From the NCBI RefSeq assembly GCF_012844225.1, contig NZ_JABAGQ010000001.1:62001-126000 (forward strand): 64,000 nucleotides of DNA, read 5' to 3'. The position numbers and the translations under genes were made by a program. The notes under the pieces are model-generated. The model made no database searches. It had not been told where the DNA came from and was given only the letters and a program-made list of their open reading frames with translations. The stretch comes from Rhodococcus sp. 105337 (lineage in GTDB: Bacteria; Actinomycetota; Actinomycetes; Mycobacteriales; Mycobacteriaceae). Every line of letters starts with the position of its first letter. The first letter of the stretch is position 1. Below are positions 29,671 through 39,531 of the stretch, piece after piece.

Positions 29671-31037
29671 CCGATGCTCACCTCCGTCCCTCGCATCGCC
29701 GGCGCACCCAGCCGGGTGGTCCAGGTGGGTACGTCTTCCGGTGCCATACCGGCGGCCTGGCCGTAGATCACGTCGAGTGTGTCCTGCTCCGCGTTCGAAC
29801 CGGTGTAGGACACCGTCGACGCCGTGTCGGGCGAGGTACCGATGATCTCGCTCACCGCGTCCGGCACACCCGAGCCCTCGGGTGCCGGGAACATCGGAAT
29901 GTTCGCGGGCCCGGGATTACGCGAGGGGACCTGGTAGGACCCGTCGTTGACCGAGCCGCCCGGGTACTGCGGGAACTTCCGTCCGGGCGCGGTGACGTCG
30001 AGATAGCAGGCCGGACCACGGTCGTCGAGCAGCCGGGGTTCGTCCTGATTGGGAAGGTACCGCCCCTTGGGATTGGTGAACTGGATATTGGCGCGCACAC
30101 CGGGGAACGGGTCGTCCGCCGCGAGCACTCCGGCCGCCGCGGGCAGCGCATCGGCGAAGCCTTTGAACGTGCACGGGAACGACGGGGAGTATCGGGCGAG
30201 CAGTTGCAGCGCCTCCTTCGAATCGGCCGACAGGCTGATGATCGAGTTCGCGTTCGTGTCGACGAAATCCGCGGTGACCGACGACGCGCCGGTGGCGCTC
30301 GCGAGCAGCGTCCGGATCTGGTTCTGCTGCTCGACCACCGTGCCGCCCGTGGTCCGCAGGTTGTCCAGTGCGTCGACGAGGTCCGGGGCCGCGTCCGCGT
30401 AGGTCTGGGAGAAGTCGGCGAGTCCTCGCAGGTCCTCCTGCAGCGTCGGCAGTTCGACGTTGACTTCACGGAACACCTGCTCGAGCTGGTCGACCGTACG
30501 GCCGAGTGTTTCGCCGCGTCCGCTCAGGCCCTGCGCGAGGGCGCCGAGAGTGTTCGCGAGATCCTGCGGGGGAATCGCCTGGAGCAGCGGAAGAAGCCCG
30601 TCGAGCACTTCGCTCAGTTCCGCGGTGCGCCGGCCGGTGTCCTGCATCAGCACGTCACCGGGCTGCACGGGGTCGGCCGGCTCGTCCGGGATGATCAGCG
30701 AGATGTACCGCTCGCCGAAAAGCGTCTTGGGAAGCAACTGGGCCGTGGCGTTGGACGGGATCTTGTCCACCATGTCCGGATTCAGTGCCAGATGCGCCGT
30801 GACCCGGCCTTCTTCCGCACTCGTGCCGCGGACCTCGCCCACGTTCACGCCTCGAACCTTGACGTCGGCGTTCTGGGGAAGCGCGTTTCCGATGCTGTCG
30901 GTGAGCACGTCGACTTCCACGATCTTGGTGAACGTCTTGTTGTAGACCGCCACGGCGAAATACAGGAACAAGCCCACGACGAGGAAGAACACCAGGCCGA
31001 GCACGCGCCGTCGCAGCACCGAAGTGGGTTCGCTCAT
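29667..31037 (-). CDS. mceA: Mce family protein, MceA position
   Basis: First MCE subunit, 456 residues: membrane anchor at about 10-32, MCE domain at about 38-120 (ADVKVRGVNVGEVRG), helices, and a long C-terminal Pro/Asn-rich extension (from about 330), a feature of MceA/MceD-type chains. The ATG at 31037 overlaps the yrbEB stop by four bases; the longer open frame above it is antisense-like sequence across yrbEB. Confidence 0.87.
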   Translation of the reverse strand: MSEPTSVLRRRVLGLVFFLVVGLFLYFAVAVYNKTFTKIVEVDVLTDSIGNALPQNADVKVRGVNVGEVRGTSAEEGRVTAHLALNPDMVDKIPSNATAQLLPKTLFGERYISLIIPDEPADPVQPGDVLMQDTGRRTAELSEVLDGLLPLLQAIPPQDLANTLGALAQGLSGRGETLGRTVDQLEQVFREVNVELPTLQEDLRGLADFSQTYADAAPDLVDALDNLRTTGGTVVEQQNQIRTLLASATGASSVTADFVDTNANSIISLSADSKEALQLLARYSPSFPCTFKGFADALPAAAGVLAADDPFPGVRANIQFTNPKGRYLPNQDEPRLLDDRGPACYLDVTAPGRKFPQYPGGSVNDGSYQVPSRNPGPANIPMFPAPEGSGVPDAVSEIIGTSPDTASTVSYTGSNAEQDTLDVIYGQAAGMAPEDVPTWTTRLGAPAMRGTEVSIG

Positions 31038-31894
31038 CCGGCAATCCTCACCGTCGTCGTCGTGCCCCAGATCGCGAGGCTCAGGAAGAAGTCGAGCACG
31101 GCGATCGTGACGATGGCGGTGCGGACCGCCCGCCCTACCGCTACGCCGACGCCTGCCGGGCCACCGCTGGCGTGGAAGCCGTAGTAGCAGTGGATCAGAA
31201 TGAGCACGAACGCGAAGACCAGCACTTTTCCGAACGAATAGAGTACGTCCGCGGGTGGCAGGAACAAGTAGAAATAGTGGTCGTACGACCCGCTGGACTG
31301 GCCGTTGAACAGAGTGCTGATCACGCGCGTCGCAAGGTATGCCGCGAGCAGGCCGATGATGTAGAGCGGGATGACCGCCACGAAACCGGCGATCATGCGC
31401 GACGTCACGAGGAACGGGACGGACGGCACGGCCATCACTTCGAGTGCATCGATCTCTTCGCTGATGCGCATCGCGCCCAGTTGGGCGGTGAAACCGCAGC
31501 CGACGGTGGCAGACAACGCGAGCGCCGCGACCACCGGTGCGAGTTCGCGGGTGTTGACGTACGCCGACAAGAAGCCTGTGAGCACCGAGGAGCCGAGCTG
31601 CTCGAGCGCCGCGAAGCCCTGGAGCCCCACCACGACGCCGGTGAATCCCGACATCATGGCGATGACGCCGATCGTGCCGCCGATGACTGCGAGCGCGCCG
31701 CTTCCGAAGGTGACCTCGGCGAGCAGCCGGAGCACTTCCTTGCGGTAGTGGGTGATGGTTCGCGGTGTCCATGCGACGGCACGCGCGTAGAAGGACATCT
31801 GTTCGCCGGCGCGATCGAGCACGTTCAGCGGAGCGCGCAGCACTTTGCGACCCCGGAGAAGGACGAGATCTCCGCGGCCTTTCGAGATTGTCAT
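31034..31894 (-). CDS. yrbEB: MCE transporter permease, YrbEB type
   Basis: Integral membrane permease (MlaE family) of 286 residues with about five or six hydrophobic segments; it pairs with YrbEA to form the channel energised by MceG. The MlaE-family hallmark is visible as ISEEIDALEVMAV. The ATG at 31894 follows the YrbEA stop by four bases. An earlier in-frame start at 31921 lies inside YrbEA and is less likely. Confidence 0.9.
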   Translation of the reverse strand: MTISKGRGDLVLLRGRKVLRAPLNVLDRAGEQMSFYARAVAWTPRTITHYRKEVLRLLAEVTFGSGALAVIGGTIGVIAMMSGFTGVVVGLQGFAALEQLGSSVLTGFLSAYVNTRELAPVVAALALSATVGCGFTAQLGAMRISEEIDALEVMAVPSVPFLVTSRMIAGFVAVIPLYIIGLLAAYLATRVISTLFNGQSSGSYDHYFYLFLPPADVLYSFGKVLVFAFVLILIHCYYGFHASGGPAGVGVAVGRAVRTAIVTIAVLDFFLSLAIWGTTTTVRIAG

Positions 31895-31898
31895 GGCG

Positions 31899-32690
31899 TC
31901 AAGATCCCTTCGCAGGTACAACCTGCAGATACACCATCGTCAAGATCAGGTTGGCGAAGAAGAGCAACAGGAACGTGATGACCACGGTCTGGTTCACTGC
32001 CTCCCCCACGCCCTTCGGCCCGGGGCCTGGGTGCAAGCCCTTGTAGCACGCGACCACGCCGGCGATGAGACCGAAGATCGCTGCCTTGAGTTCGGCGACG
32101 TACAGATCGGGTAGCTGGGCGAGCGCCGAGAAGGACGCGAGATACGCACCGGGTGTACCGCCCTGCAGGACGACGTTGAAGAAGTAACCACCTGCGATGC
32201 CCACGACGGAGACGAGACCGTTGAGCAGCAGCGCCACGAGCACCATGGCCAGTACGCGAGGCACGACGAGACGTTGCACCGGGTTGATACCCAGCACTTC
32301 CATCGCGTCGATCTCCTCCCGGATGGTCCGTGATCCGAGGTCGGCGGTGACCGCCGAGCCCGCTGCCCCGGCGATCAGCAGAGCTGTCACGATCGGACTG
32401 CCCTGCTGGATCACCGCGAGCACACTGGCCGCGCCGGTGAACGACTCGGCACCGAGCTGCTTGATCAGCGAACCGGTCTGGAGCGAGACGACCGCGCCGA
32501 ACGGGATCGCCACGAGCGCGGTGGGCAGGATCGTCACACTGGCGATGAACCACGCCTGCTCGATGAATTCGCGGAACTGGAACGGTCGGCGGAACGTGTT
32601 CCTCACGACGTCGACGAAAAGCTCGACGATATTTCCGGCTTGGGTGAGTGCGCCGTGCGCGGGACGCAACAGCGAGCTACCAGCCCCCAT
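31899..32690 (-). CDS. yrbEA: MCE transporter permease, YrbEA type
   Basis: MlaE-family permease of 263 residues, partner of YrbEB. Carries the family loop TIREEIDAMEVLGINP, which couples to the ATPase, plus about five membrane segments. It starts eight bases after the mceG stop, which argues that mceG and the permease/MCE genes are one operon rather than the unlinked arrangement of mycobacteria. Confidence 0.9.
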   Translation of the reverse strand: MGAGSSLLRPAHGALTQAGNIVELFVDVVRNTFRRPFQFREFIEQAWFIASVTILPTALVAIPFGAVVSLQTGSLIKQLGAESFTGAASVLAVIQQGSPIVTALLIAGAAGSAVTADLGSRTIREEIDAMEVLGINPVQRLVVPRVLAMVLVALLLNGLVSVVGIAGGYFFNVVLQGGTPGAYLASFSALAQLPDLYVAELKAAIFGLIAGVVACYKGLHPGPGPKGVGEAVNQTVVITFLLLFFANLILTMVYLQVVPAKGS

Positions 32691-32698
32691 CTAATCTC

Positions 32699-33805
32699 CT
32701 ACTTCTGGCCCTCCGGCTGACCGTGCTGCTCTGGGGAGTACACGGGAATTACCTGCGTGTCCGCATCGAGATCATCGTGGTATCCCGATGCCTGACCGTG
32801 CTGTCCCGGTGCGGCCATCGGCGTGTCGTCTTCGTCGAGCGATTCGAGGATCGCGCTCTGGGCGACGGACGGAAGCGTGTGCAGGATCTGCCGCACACGG
32901 TCCTTCCGGCGCGCGACGGCCTGACGGAACGGCATACCGGGAGTGGCTTTCATCTGCGGCACGATGCCTTCGACATCCTCGACACCGCCGGCGTGGTGAC
33001 CTGCGTCGACGAGCGCCTGCTCGTGAGCCATCTGCGCCTCGTCCTTCTCCTCCGACATGCCGATCGGGCCGATCATCGTGCCGTTGAGGAACTGCTTGAC
33101 CACCGGCTCGTCCGAGGTCAGCAGCACCTCACGCGGACCGAACATCACCAACTGGCGGCGGAACAGCATGCCGATGTTGTCGGGCACCGTGCGAGCGAGG
33201 TTGATGTTGTGCGACACGATGAGGATAGTCGCGTCGATCTCGGCATTGATGTCGATCAGAGTCTGCGAGATGTATGTGGTCCGGACCGGGTCGAGGCCGG
33301 AGTCCGGCTCGTCGACCAGGATGATCTCGGGGTCGAGCACCAGCGCACGGGCCAGGCCCGCGCGCTTGCGCATACCGCCGGAGATCTCACCGGGCAGTTT
33401 GTCTTCCGCGCCGAGCAGACCGACCAGTTCGAGCTTGCTCATCACGATCTTGCGAACGTCGGACTCGGACTTCTTGGTGTGCTCCCGCAGGGGGAAGGCA
33501 ACGTTGTCGTACAGGTTCATCGAGCCGAACAGCGCGCCGTCCTGGAACAGCACGCCGAACAGTTTGCGGATCTCGTAGAGTTCCTTGCTCGAGCACTGCA
33601 GGATGTCGGTGCCATCGATGATGATCGAGCCCTGCTCCGGGCGCAGCAGGCCGATCAGCGACTTCAGGAATACCGATTTACCCGTACCGGAAGGTCCGAG
33701 CAGCACGCTCACCTCACCGGGAGGGAGGGTCAGAGTCACGTCCTGCCAGATTCGCTGCGAGCCGAAGGACTTGGTCAGTCCCTCGACGGACACCTCGACG
33801 CCCAC
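32699..33805 (-). CDS. mceG: ABC ATPase of the Mce importer (MceG/Mkl)
   Basis: ATPase of 368 residues that powers Mce lipid import. Walker A GPSGTGKS at 37-44, Q-loop Gln88, signature ISGGM at 141-145, Walker B ILVDEP at 162-167 and switch His199 are all present. A C-terminal extension of about 110 residues beyond the ABC domain is typical of Mkl. The GTG at 33805 has GGAGG five bases upstream, which decides the start. In M. tuberculosis mkl also sits near rplJ-rplL, but the mce operons lie elsewhere. Confidence 0.92.
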   Translation of the reverse strand: MGVEVSVEGLTKSFGSQRIWQDVTLTLPPGEVSVLLGPSGTGKSVFLKSLIGLLRPEQGSIIIDGTDILQCSSKELYEIRKLFGVLFQDGALFGSMNLYDNVAFPLREHTKKSESDVRKIVMSKLELVGLLGAEDKLPGEISGGMRKRAGLARALVLDPEIILVDEPDSGLDPVRTTYISQTLIDINAEIDATILIVSHNINLARTVPDNIGMLFRRQLVMFGPREVLLTSDEPVVKQFLNGTMIGPIGMSEEKDEAQMAHEQALVDAGHHAGGVEDVEGIVPQMKATPGMPFRQAVARRKDRVRQILHTLPSVAQSAILESLDEDDTPMAAPGQHGQASGYHDDLDADTQVIPVYSPEQHGQPEGQK

Positions 33806-33853
33806 GATTACCTCCGCGCTCTTCGATCCCGTTCCCGATGTGGGTTGCGCCAC

Positions 33854-33883
33854 TCTATCGCATCGACGTGGTGCCCGTGACAA
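33854..33883 (-). promoter_or_regulatory. Tentative mceG/mce operon promoter
   Basis: On the minus strand, TTGTCA (33883-33878) and GATAGA (33859-33854) are 18 bases apart; the start would lie about 40 bases before the mceG ribosome-binding site. The match is moderate, and no regulator site (such as a KstR motif) was recognised nearby. Confidence 0.35.
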
Positions 33884-34042
33884 GTGACCCTACTCCAAAG
33901 TAAGTAAAGGAATCACCAAGGGCCAACATAGGTGAACTTATGCCCTGACCTGCGCCGATGCCGTCCCGCACCCGAAGTGTCCGGACGCAGGGGGCCGTTC
34001 GGGGTCGGCGACGGCCCCGCAAGCCCCGAAATACCGAAAAGA

Positions 34043-34073
34043 CCGCCCCCACGGAACACATCCGTGGGGGCGG
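34043..34073 (-). terminator. Rho-independent terminator after rplL
   Basis: A perfect 13-base stem with a 5-base loop (CCGCCCCCACGGA at 34043-34055, its complement at 34061-34073), followed on the minus strand by TCTTTTC. It ends the rplJ-rplL transcript and insulates it from the mce operon. Confidence 0.85.
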
Positions 34074-34135
34074 CCTTCGGAGTAACGCCGCACGAGAGGG
34101 ACGGAGACCGTCCCGCCCGCGCAAGGGAAACCGTC

Positions 34136-34522
34136 TTACTTGACGGAAACCTTGGCGCCGGCATCCTCGAGCTTCGCCTTGGCAGCCTCTGCAGCGTCCT
34201 TGGCAACCTTCTCCAGGATCGGCTTCGGAGCACCCTCGACGAGGTCCTTGGCTTCCTTCAGGCCCAGGCCGGAGACGATCTCGCGAACGACCTTGATGAC
34301 CTGGATCTTCTTCTCGCCGGCACCTTCGAGGATGACGTCGAACTCGTCCTGCTCTTCAGCAGCCTCGGCAGCAGCGGCCGGAGCGCCGGCAGCGGCAACG
34401 GCGACCGGAGCAGCAGCGGTGACCTCGAAGGTCTCCTCGAATGCCTTCACGAACTCCGAGAGCTCGAGCAGGGTCAGTTCCTTGAACGCGTCGAGCAGCT
34501 CTTCGGTGGTGAGCTTCGCCAT
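34136..34522 (-). CDS. rplL: Ribosomal protein L7/L12
   Basis: Stalk protein of the large ribosomal subunit, 128 residues, binding translation factors. N-terminal dimerisation segment ([14 protein letters not shown]), Ala/Pro-rich hinge at about 38-58, and C-terminal globular domain with [16 protein letters not shown]. The ATG at 34522 follows AGGAAGG. Cotranscribed with rplJ 111 bases upstream and ended by the hairpin at 34043-34073. Confidence 0.97.
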   Translation of the reverse strand: MAKLTTEELLDAFKELTLLELSEFVKAFEETFEVTAAAPVAVAAAGAPAAAAEAAEEQDEFDVILEGAGEKKIQVIKVVREIVSGLGLKEAKDLVEGAPKPILEKVAKDAAEAAKAKLEDAGAKVSVK

Positions 34523-34633
34523 GATGGCGGTCCTTCCTGTAAGTCCCATGTCGCTGATCCGCGACCGGATGGGATGGTGCACGCCGGAGCGTGCGTGGAT
34601 TTGTTCAGCGATACGCGGTGATGCGGATCAGCG

Positions 34634-35161
34634 TCAGGCTGCCTCTTCGGCTTCCTTCTTCTCCTGCAGGGCGGCCGCAAGGCGAGCCACCTGCGAAGCG
34701 GGAGCATTGAACAGACTCGCGGCCTTTGCCAAGTTGCCCTTCATCGCGCCGGCGAGCTTGGCCAACAGCACCTCGCGGGACTCGAGGTCCGCGATCTGGT
34801 TGACCTGGTCCACGGACAGCATGCCGCCGTCCATGTACCCGCCCTTGATGACGAGTGCCTTGTTGTCCTTAGCGAAGGCCTTGAGAGCCTTCGCTGCGTC
34901 CACCGGCTCGCCCTTGACGAACGCGATGGCGGTCGGACCGACGAACAGATCGTCGAGACCCTCGACGCCCGCCTCTGCGGCGGCACGCTTGACCAGGGTG
35001 TTCTTGGCGACGGAGTAGGTAGCACCCTCTCCGAGAGCGCGACGCAGCTCAGTCAGACTTCCCACCGAAAGACCACGGTATTCCGTGATCACGGCGGCCG
35101 TCGAGCTCTTGAACTGCTCGGTGATCTCCGCAACTGCGGAAACCTTCTCGGGCTTTGCCAT
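34634..35161 (-). CDS. rplJ: Ribosomal protein L10
   Basis: Stalk base protein of 175 residues that anchors L7/L12 to the 50S subunit. N-terminal [13 protein letters not shown], the RNA-binding region with EYRGLSV, and a C-terminal helix with [10 protein letters not shown] for L7/L12 binding. The ATG at 35161 follows GGAGG. An L10-type leader precedes the gene, so autoregulation by the L10-L12 complex is likely. Confidence 0.97.
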   Translation of the reverse strand: MAKPEKVSAVAEITEQFKSSTAAVITEYRGLSVGSLTELRRALGEGATYSVAKNTLVKRAAAEAGVEGLDDLFVGPTAIAFVKGEPVDAAKALKAFAKDNKALVIKGGYMDGGMLSVDQVNQIADLESREVLLAKLAGAMKGNLAKAASLFNAPASQVARLAAALQEKKEAEEAA

Positions 35162-35245
35162 ACTTCGCCTCCTCTCAGTAACAGTCGTTTTCCCGGTGTC
35201 CCGAATGGGACGTCCCACCGGGAACCGTCGGGCCGGGAACGACAA

Positions 35246-35425
35246 ACGCCCCGGCGCAGGGCACACGGGGCGTGAGAGAGGGATCAGAACCGCACGGAGG
35301 CGATCGTTTCGCAACTCCCCTAACCTCGTCCTCCTGCGTGGGCCGCCGGATGAATCCGGACCTTCAACCGATGCTGCAAGCAACCTCGGTGACCAACGGT
35401 CTTTGGTAGAACATGATCGGGGTGG
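35246..35425 (-). promoter_or_regulatory. Ribosomal L10 leader (autoregulatory mRNA element)
   Basis: The minus strand upstream of rplJ reads AAAGACCGTTGGTCACCGAGG, then GCAGCATCGGTTGAAGGTCCGG in two stretches, matching the conserved core of bacterial L10 leaders that bind the L10(L12)4 complex. It ends in a GC-rich hairpin (ACGCCCCG stem, 35246-35273) followed by TTTGTCGTT, which could act as an attenuator. Boundaries are approximate. Confidence 0.65.
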
Positions 35426-35454
35426 AGATCGGCACAATGCCGAACTACCCAGCT

Positions 35455-35484
35455 ACTGTAGCGGAACACGCCGGTAGAACGCAA
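35455..35484 (-). promoter_or_regulatory. Probable rplJ-rplL promoter
   Basis: Minus-strand TTGCGT (35484-35479) and TACAGT (35460-35455) are 18 bases apart. Transcription would start near 35448 and include the whole L10 leader. The -35 box overlaps the U-tract of the rplA terminator. Confidence 0.45.
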
Positions 35485-35517
35485 AACGGCCGGCACAGGG
35501 ATCCTGTGCCGGCCGTT
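35485..35517 (-). terminator. Rho-independent terminator after rplA
   Basis: A 15-base perfect stem (AACGGCCGGCACAGG at 35485-35499, complement at 35503-35517) with a three-base loop, followed on the minus strand by TTTTGCGTT. It separates rplK-rplA from rplJ-rplL. Confidence 0.88.
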
Positions 35518-35546
35518 CGGAGTGCGTACTCGCGTGAACGAGCGAT

Positions 35547-36260
35547 CTACTCTGCAGTCTCGAGAAGGTTACGCGTGCGCTGCGGATCCACCGGGATGCC
35601 CGGTCCGGTGGTCGTAGCGATCGTGATCTTCTTGATGTAGCGGCCCTTCGCGCTCGAGGGCTTCACACGGAGCACCTCGTCGAGGGCAGCCGCGTAGTTC
35701 TCGACCAGCTTGGTGTCGCCGAAGGATGCCTTACCGATCACGAAGTGAAGGTTGGCGTTCTTGTCGACGCGGAAGTTGATCTTGCCGCCCTTGATGTCCG
35801 TGACAGCCTTCGCGACGTCCGGCGTGACCGTGCCGGTCTTCGGGTTCGGCATGAGGCCACGCGGGCCGAGGACACGCGCGATACGACCGACCTTGGCCAT
35901 CTGGTCCGGCGTCGCGATCGCGGCGTCGAAGTCCAGCCAGCCACCCTGAATCCGCTCGATCAGGTCCTCTGCACCGACGACGTCGGCGCCTGCGGCCTCT
36001 GCCTCGGCAGCCTTCTCGCCGACGGCGAAGACGATGACGCGAGCGGTCTTACCCGTGCCGTGGGGCAGGTTGACCGTGCCGCGGACCATCTGATCGGCCT
36101 TGCGGGGGTCGACGCCGAGGCGCATTGCGACCTCGACCGTGCTGTCGCTGTTCTTCGAGCCTGTCTCCTGCGCGAGCTTTGCGGCTGCGAGGGGGCTGTA
36201 GAGCTTGTCGGAATCGATCTTCTCGGCGGCGGCGAGGTATGCCTTGCTGCGCTTTGCCAT
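35547..36260 (-). CDS. rplA: Ribosomal protein L1
   Basis: Large-subunit protein of 237 residues forming the L1 stalk at the E site; in many bacteria it also represses its own operon. Family stretches include [15 protein letters not shown] and [16 protein letters not shown]. Start ATG 36260 ([13 protein letters not shown]). It lies 124 bases after rplK on the same strand, the conserved L11-L1 arrangement. Confidence 0.97.
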   Translation of the reverse strand: MAKRSKAYLAAAEKIDSDKLYSPLAAAKLAQETGSKNSDSTVEVAMRLGVDPRKADQMVRGTVNLPHGTGKTARVIVFAVGEKAAEAEAAGADVVGAEDLIERIQGGWLDFDAAIATPDQMAKVGRIARVLGPRGLMPNPKTGTVTPDVAKAVTDIKGGKINFRVDKNANLHFVIGKASFGDTKLVENYAAALDEVLRVKPSSAKGRYIKKITIATTTGPGIPVDPQRTRNLLETAE

Positions 36261-36384
36261 GTTCTTTCCTAACTTCTCACCCTGCGGTGAATGGTTCGGG
36301 AGTGGTTGCGGACCTGGCCGGCCCTCCCACGTGGTGGTGCTGCAGCCGGACGGGAACGTGTCCCTTCCGACCGGTGAGGGATTC

Positions 36385-36819
36385 TCAGCCCTCGACCGTG
36401 ATGCCCATCGAACGCGCGGTGCCGGCGATGATCTTCGCGGCGGCCTCGACGTCGTTGGCGTTCAGGTCTTCCTGCTTGGTCTTGGCGATCTCGCGCACCT
36501 GATCCATGGTCACCGTGGCGACCTTGGTCTTGTGCGGCTCGCCGGAGCCCTTCTGCACGCCCGCTGCCTTGAGCAGCAGCTTGGCAGCCGGAGGCGTCTT
36601 CAGCTTGAAGTCGAACGAGCGGTCTTCGTAGACCGTGATCTCGACCGGCACGACGTTGCCGCGCTGCGACTCGGTCGCTGCGTTGTACGCCTTGCAGAAC
36701 TCCATGATGTTGACGCCGTGCTGACCCAGCGCGGGGCCGACCGGAGGCGCCGGATTGGCCGCGCCGGCCTGGATCTGGAGCTTGATGAGCCCGGCGATCT
36801 TCTTCTTCTTGGGGGGCAT
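36385..36819 (-). CDS. rplK: Ribosomal protein L11
   Basis: Protein of 144 residues at the GTPase-associated centre of the ribosome, target of thiopeptide antibiotics and needed for RelA activation. The proline-rich N-terminal domain ([16 protein letters not shown]) and the RNA-binding C-terminal domain are both complete. Located 63 bases after nusG, as in most bacteria. Confidence 0.97.
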
Positions 36820-36882
36820 CTCTATTCCTAAGTTTCTTGCTCGGTGTGGTTCTTGCGTATTGCTACTGCAAGCTTTCGTGCG

Positions 36883-37719
<837 letters not shown>

Positions 37720-37742
37720 TCAAATTTGCAGGCGCGCGAGCG

Positions 37743-38174
37743 CTAGCCGAACAACCAGCTGACGCCCTGCACGAACGCCAGATCCAAGCCGAAGATGAAC
37801 GCCGTCATCACAGCCACGAACACCACCACGACGATCGTGTAGGTGGTCAGCTGCTTGCGATTCGGCCAGATCACCTTGCGGAGCTCGGCGATGACCTCAC
37901 GGAAGTAGCGACGCAGGCGCTTGAAGATGTTCTCGGGCTTCTTGTCCCCGGAGACGTCACCGGTCGCGACGGCAGACCTGGCACGGCGCGAACCTGCCGG
38001 ATCGGAATCCTTGGCGACGGAAACTCGTCCACCATCGGACGAGCGGGCGACACGCTTGCCGCTCGGCCTCGCTACCGCAGAGGAATCGTCGGGGGTTGCG
38101 CCGGTTGCCGGTCCAGCGTCGCGGGGGGTGAACCCTCCGGTGTCGCTGAGGCGCTTACCGCGCTCCTCGCTCAC
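37743..38174 (-). CDS. secE: Preprotein translocase subunit SecE
   Basis: Membrane subunit of the SecYEG channel, 143 residues. A long hydrophilic, Ser/Arg-rich N-terminal region precedes the conserved amphipathic helix and single membrane span (FREVIAELRKVIWPNRKQL, then TYTIVVVVFVAVMTAFIFG). The GTG at 38174 has GAGAGG six bases upstream; the longer frame reads back through tRNA-Trp and cannot be coding. It precedes nusG by 38 bases, the universal secE-nusG pair. Confidence 0.93.
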   Translation of the reverse strand: MSEERGKRLSDTGGFTPRDAGPATGATPDDSSAVARPSGKRVARSSDGGRVSVAKDSDPAGSRRARSAVATGDVSGDKKPENIFKRLRRYFREVIAELRKVIWPNRKQLTTYTIVVVVFVAVMTAFIFGLDLAFVQGVSWLFG

Positions 38175-38206
38175 ATCGTTCCTCTCGGTCGCTGGCAGTC
38201 CGGGGG

Positions 38207-38279
<73 letters not shown>

Positions 38280-38458
38280 TTGGTCGATCATCGGTGTCTC
38301 GAACGAGCACCTTGTCGATCGACCCGTCTGCGATCACATGACACGCGCGCTACCCCATCGGCTTTGAACGAGCACCGAAGAGCAGCGCGCTGCGCTATAC
38401 GATCCCAGAAGCTTTAGTGTACTGCATTGCCCCGGGACAAACCCAATCCGCCCGGCCG

Positions 38459-38884
38459 TCAGGCCAAGCGAACCGTTGCCGTGGCCCGGCCGAAGATCTT
38501 ACGACCTTCCGACTTCGCCACGATCGCGACCACTGCTGTCTTGCTTTCCGGGTCCAACGACTTGATCTTGCCGTTGAACTCGATTGCGGCGGCCTCATCG
38601 GCCTCCACGTATACCGGGCTGGTGAAACGAACGTTGTATTCCTTCACCGCACCGGGGTCTCCCAGCCACTCCGTGACATAGCCGGCCCCGATGCCCATGG
38701 AGAGCATGCCGTGACCGACGACGCCGCGCAAGCCGGCAAGTTCGGCGACCTTGTCGCTCCAGTGAATCGGGTTGGGATCACCCGACACACCGGCATAGTT
38801 GACGAGATTTCCGCGCGTGAGCGTCACCGTCTTGGTGGGAAGCTCGTCCCCGACCACGACGTCTTCGAAGCTACGAAGGCTCAT
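38459..38884 (-). CDS. hadB: (3R)-hydroxyacyl-ACP dehydratase subunit HadB
   Basis: MaoC-like hotdog subunit of 141 residues. In mycobacteria HadB is the catalytic partner of HadA in the FAS-II dehydratase that makes meromycolate chains. The hydratase motif is present as GDPNPIHWSDKVAE, with the catalytic Asp and His. The start overlaps the hadA end by 14 bases. No hadC follows; tRNA-Trp comes next after 179 bases. Confidence 0.9.
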   Translation of the reverse strand: MSLRSFEDVVVGDELPTKTVTLTRGNLVNYAGVSGDPNPIHWSDKVAELAGLRGVVGHGMLSMGIGAGYVTEWLGDPGAVKEYNVRFTSPVYVEADEAAAIEFNGKIKSLDPESKTAVVAIVAKSEGRKIFGRATATVRLA

Positions 38885-39443
38885 GCATCATCACATCCTT
38901 GACCGCGTGCGCGATGTTGGCGTCGACCTCGCCGCCGGTACGGCCCACCAATGTGGTCCACGAGGTCAGCACGAGATTGTCGAACTGATCCGTGATGAGG
39001 TTCTTCGTGGTGATGATGTCGCTGCCGGCTGCCTGACGGAATTCCTCCAGGTACACGTCACAGAACAGACGATCGCCTGCCTGGATCGGCCGGTGGAACA
39101 CGAGACGTTGATCGGTCTGCATGATCTGACTCAGGTCGTAACCCGTGACGACTTCCTCGAACAGCTTGCGCTGCGCGATCATGCCGACGATCGAGATGAA
39201 CGTGAGCGGAGCGATCAGGCCGTCGTATCCGAGGCCTTTGGCTGCGTCCTCGTCGTGGTGCGCGGGATGTCCGTCGAGCACCGCACGGGCGTACTCACGA
39301 ATCTTCTCGCGGCCGACTTCGTAGAAGTCGTCCACACGGTAATGGTGTCCGACCATGGACTTCGCATGCGCGGCGACATCGAACTGGATCCCGGCCTGTT
39401 CGGTCACGTCCACAGAGTCTTCGGATACGAGTGCGTCTGTCAT
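38871..39443 (-). CDS. hadA: (3R)-hydroxyacyl-ACP dehydratase subunit HadA
   Basis: Non-catalytic, substrate-binding hotdog subunit of 190 residues that pairs with HadB. Family stretches MVGHHYRVDDFYEVGREKIR and the FHRPIQAGDRLFCDVYLEEF region are clear. In M. tuberculosis this enzyme is the target of isoxyl and thiacetazone. The ATG at 39443 (MTDALVSED) was chosen; the open frame begins at 39479. Order rpmG-hadA-hadB is conserved with mycobacteria. Confidence 0.9.
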   Translation of the reverse strand: MTDALVSEDSVDVTEQAGIQFDVAAHAKSMVGHHYRVDDFYEVGREKIREYARAVLDGHPAHHDEDAAKGLGYDGLIAPLTFISIVGMIAQRKLFEEVVTGYDLSQIMQTDQRLVFHRPIQAGDRLFCDVYLEEFRQAAGSDIITTKNLITDQFDNLVLTSWTTLVGRTGGEVDANIAHAVKDVMMHEPS

Positions 39444-39531
39444 ACGCAAAAACCTCCGCAATTCCGCCCAGGACGCCAACAGGCGCGGTCGGTATTGCGG
39501 AGACCTTACGCGTCGACGTCGATCAGATAGG

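Larger units (their letters stand above)
33806..34135. other. 330-base gap upstream of mceG
   Basis: No gene seen. It contains the rplL terminator hairpin at 34043-34073 and a tentative mceG promoter at 33854-33883. The rest shows no strong repeat or reading frame with coding character. Confidence 0.6.
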
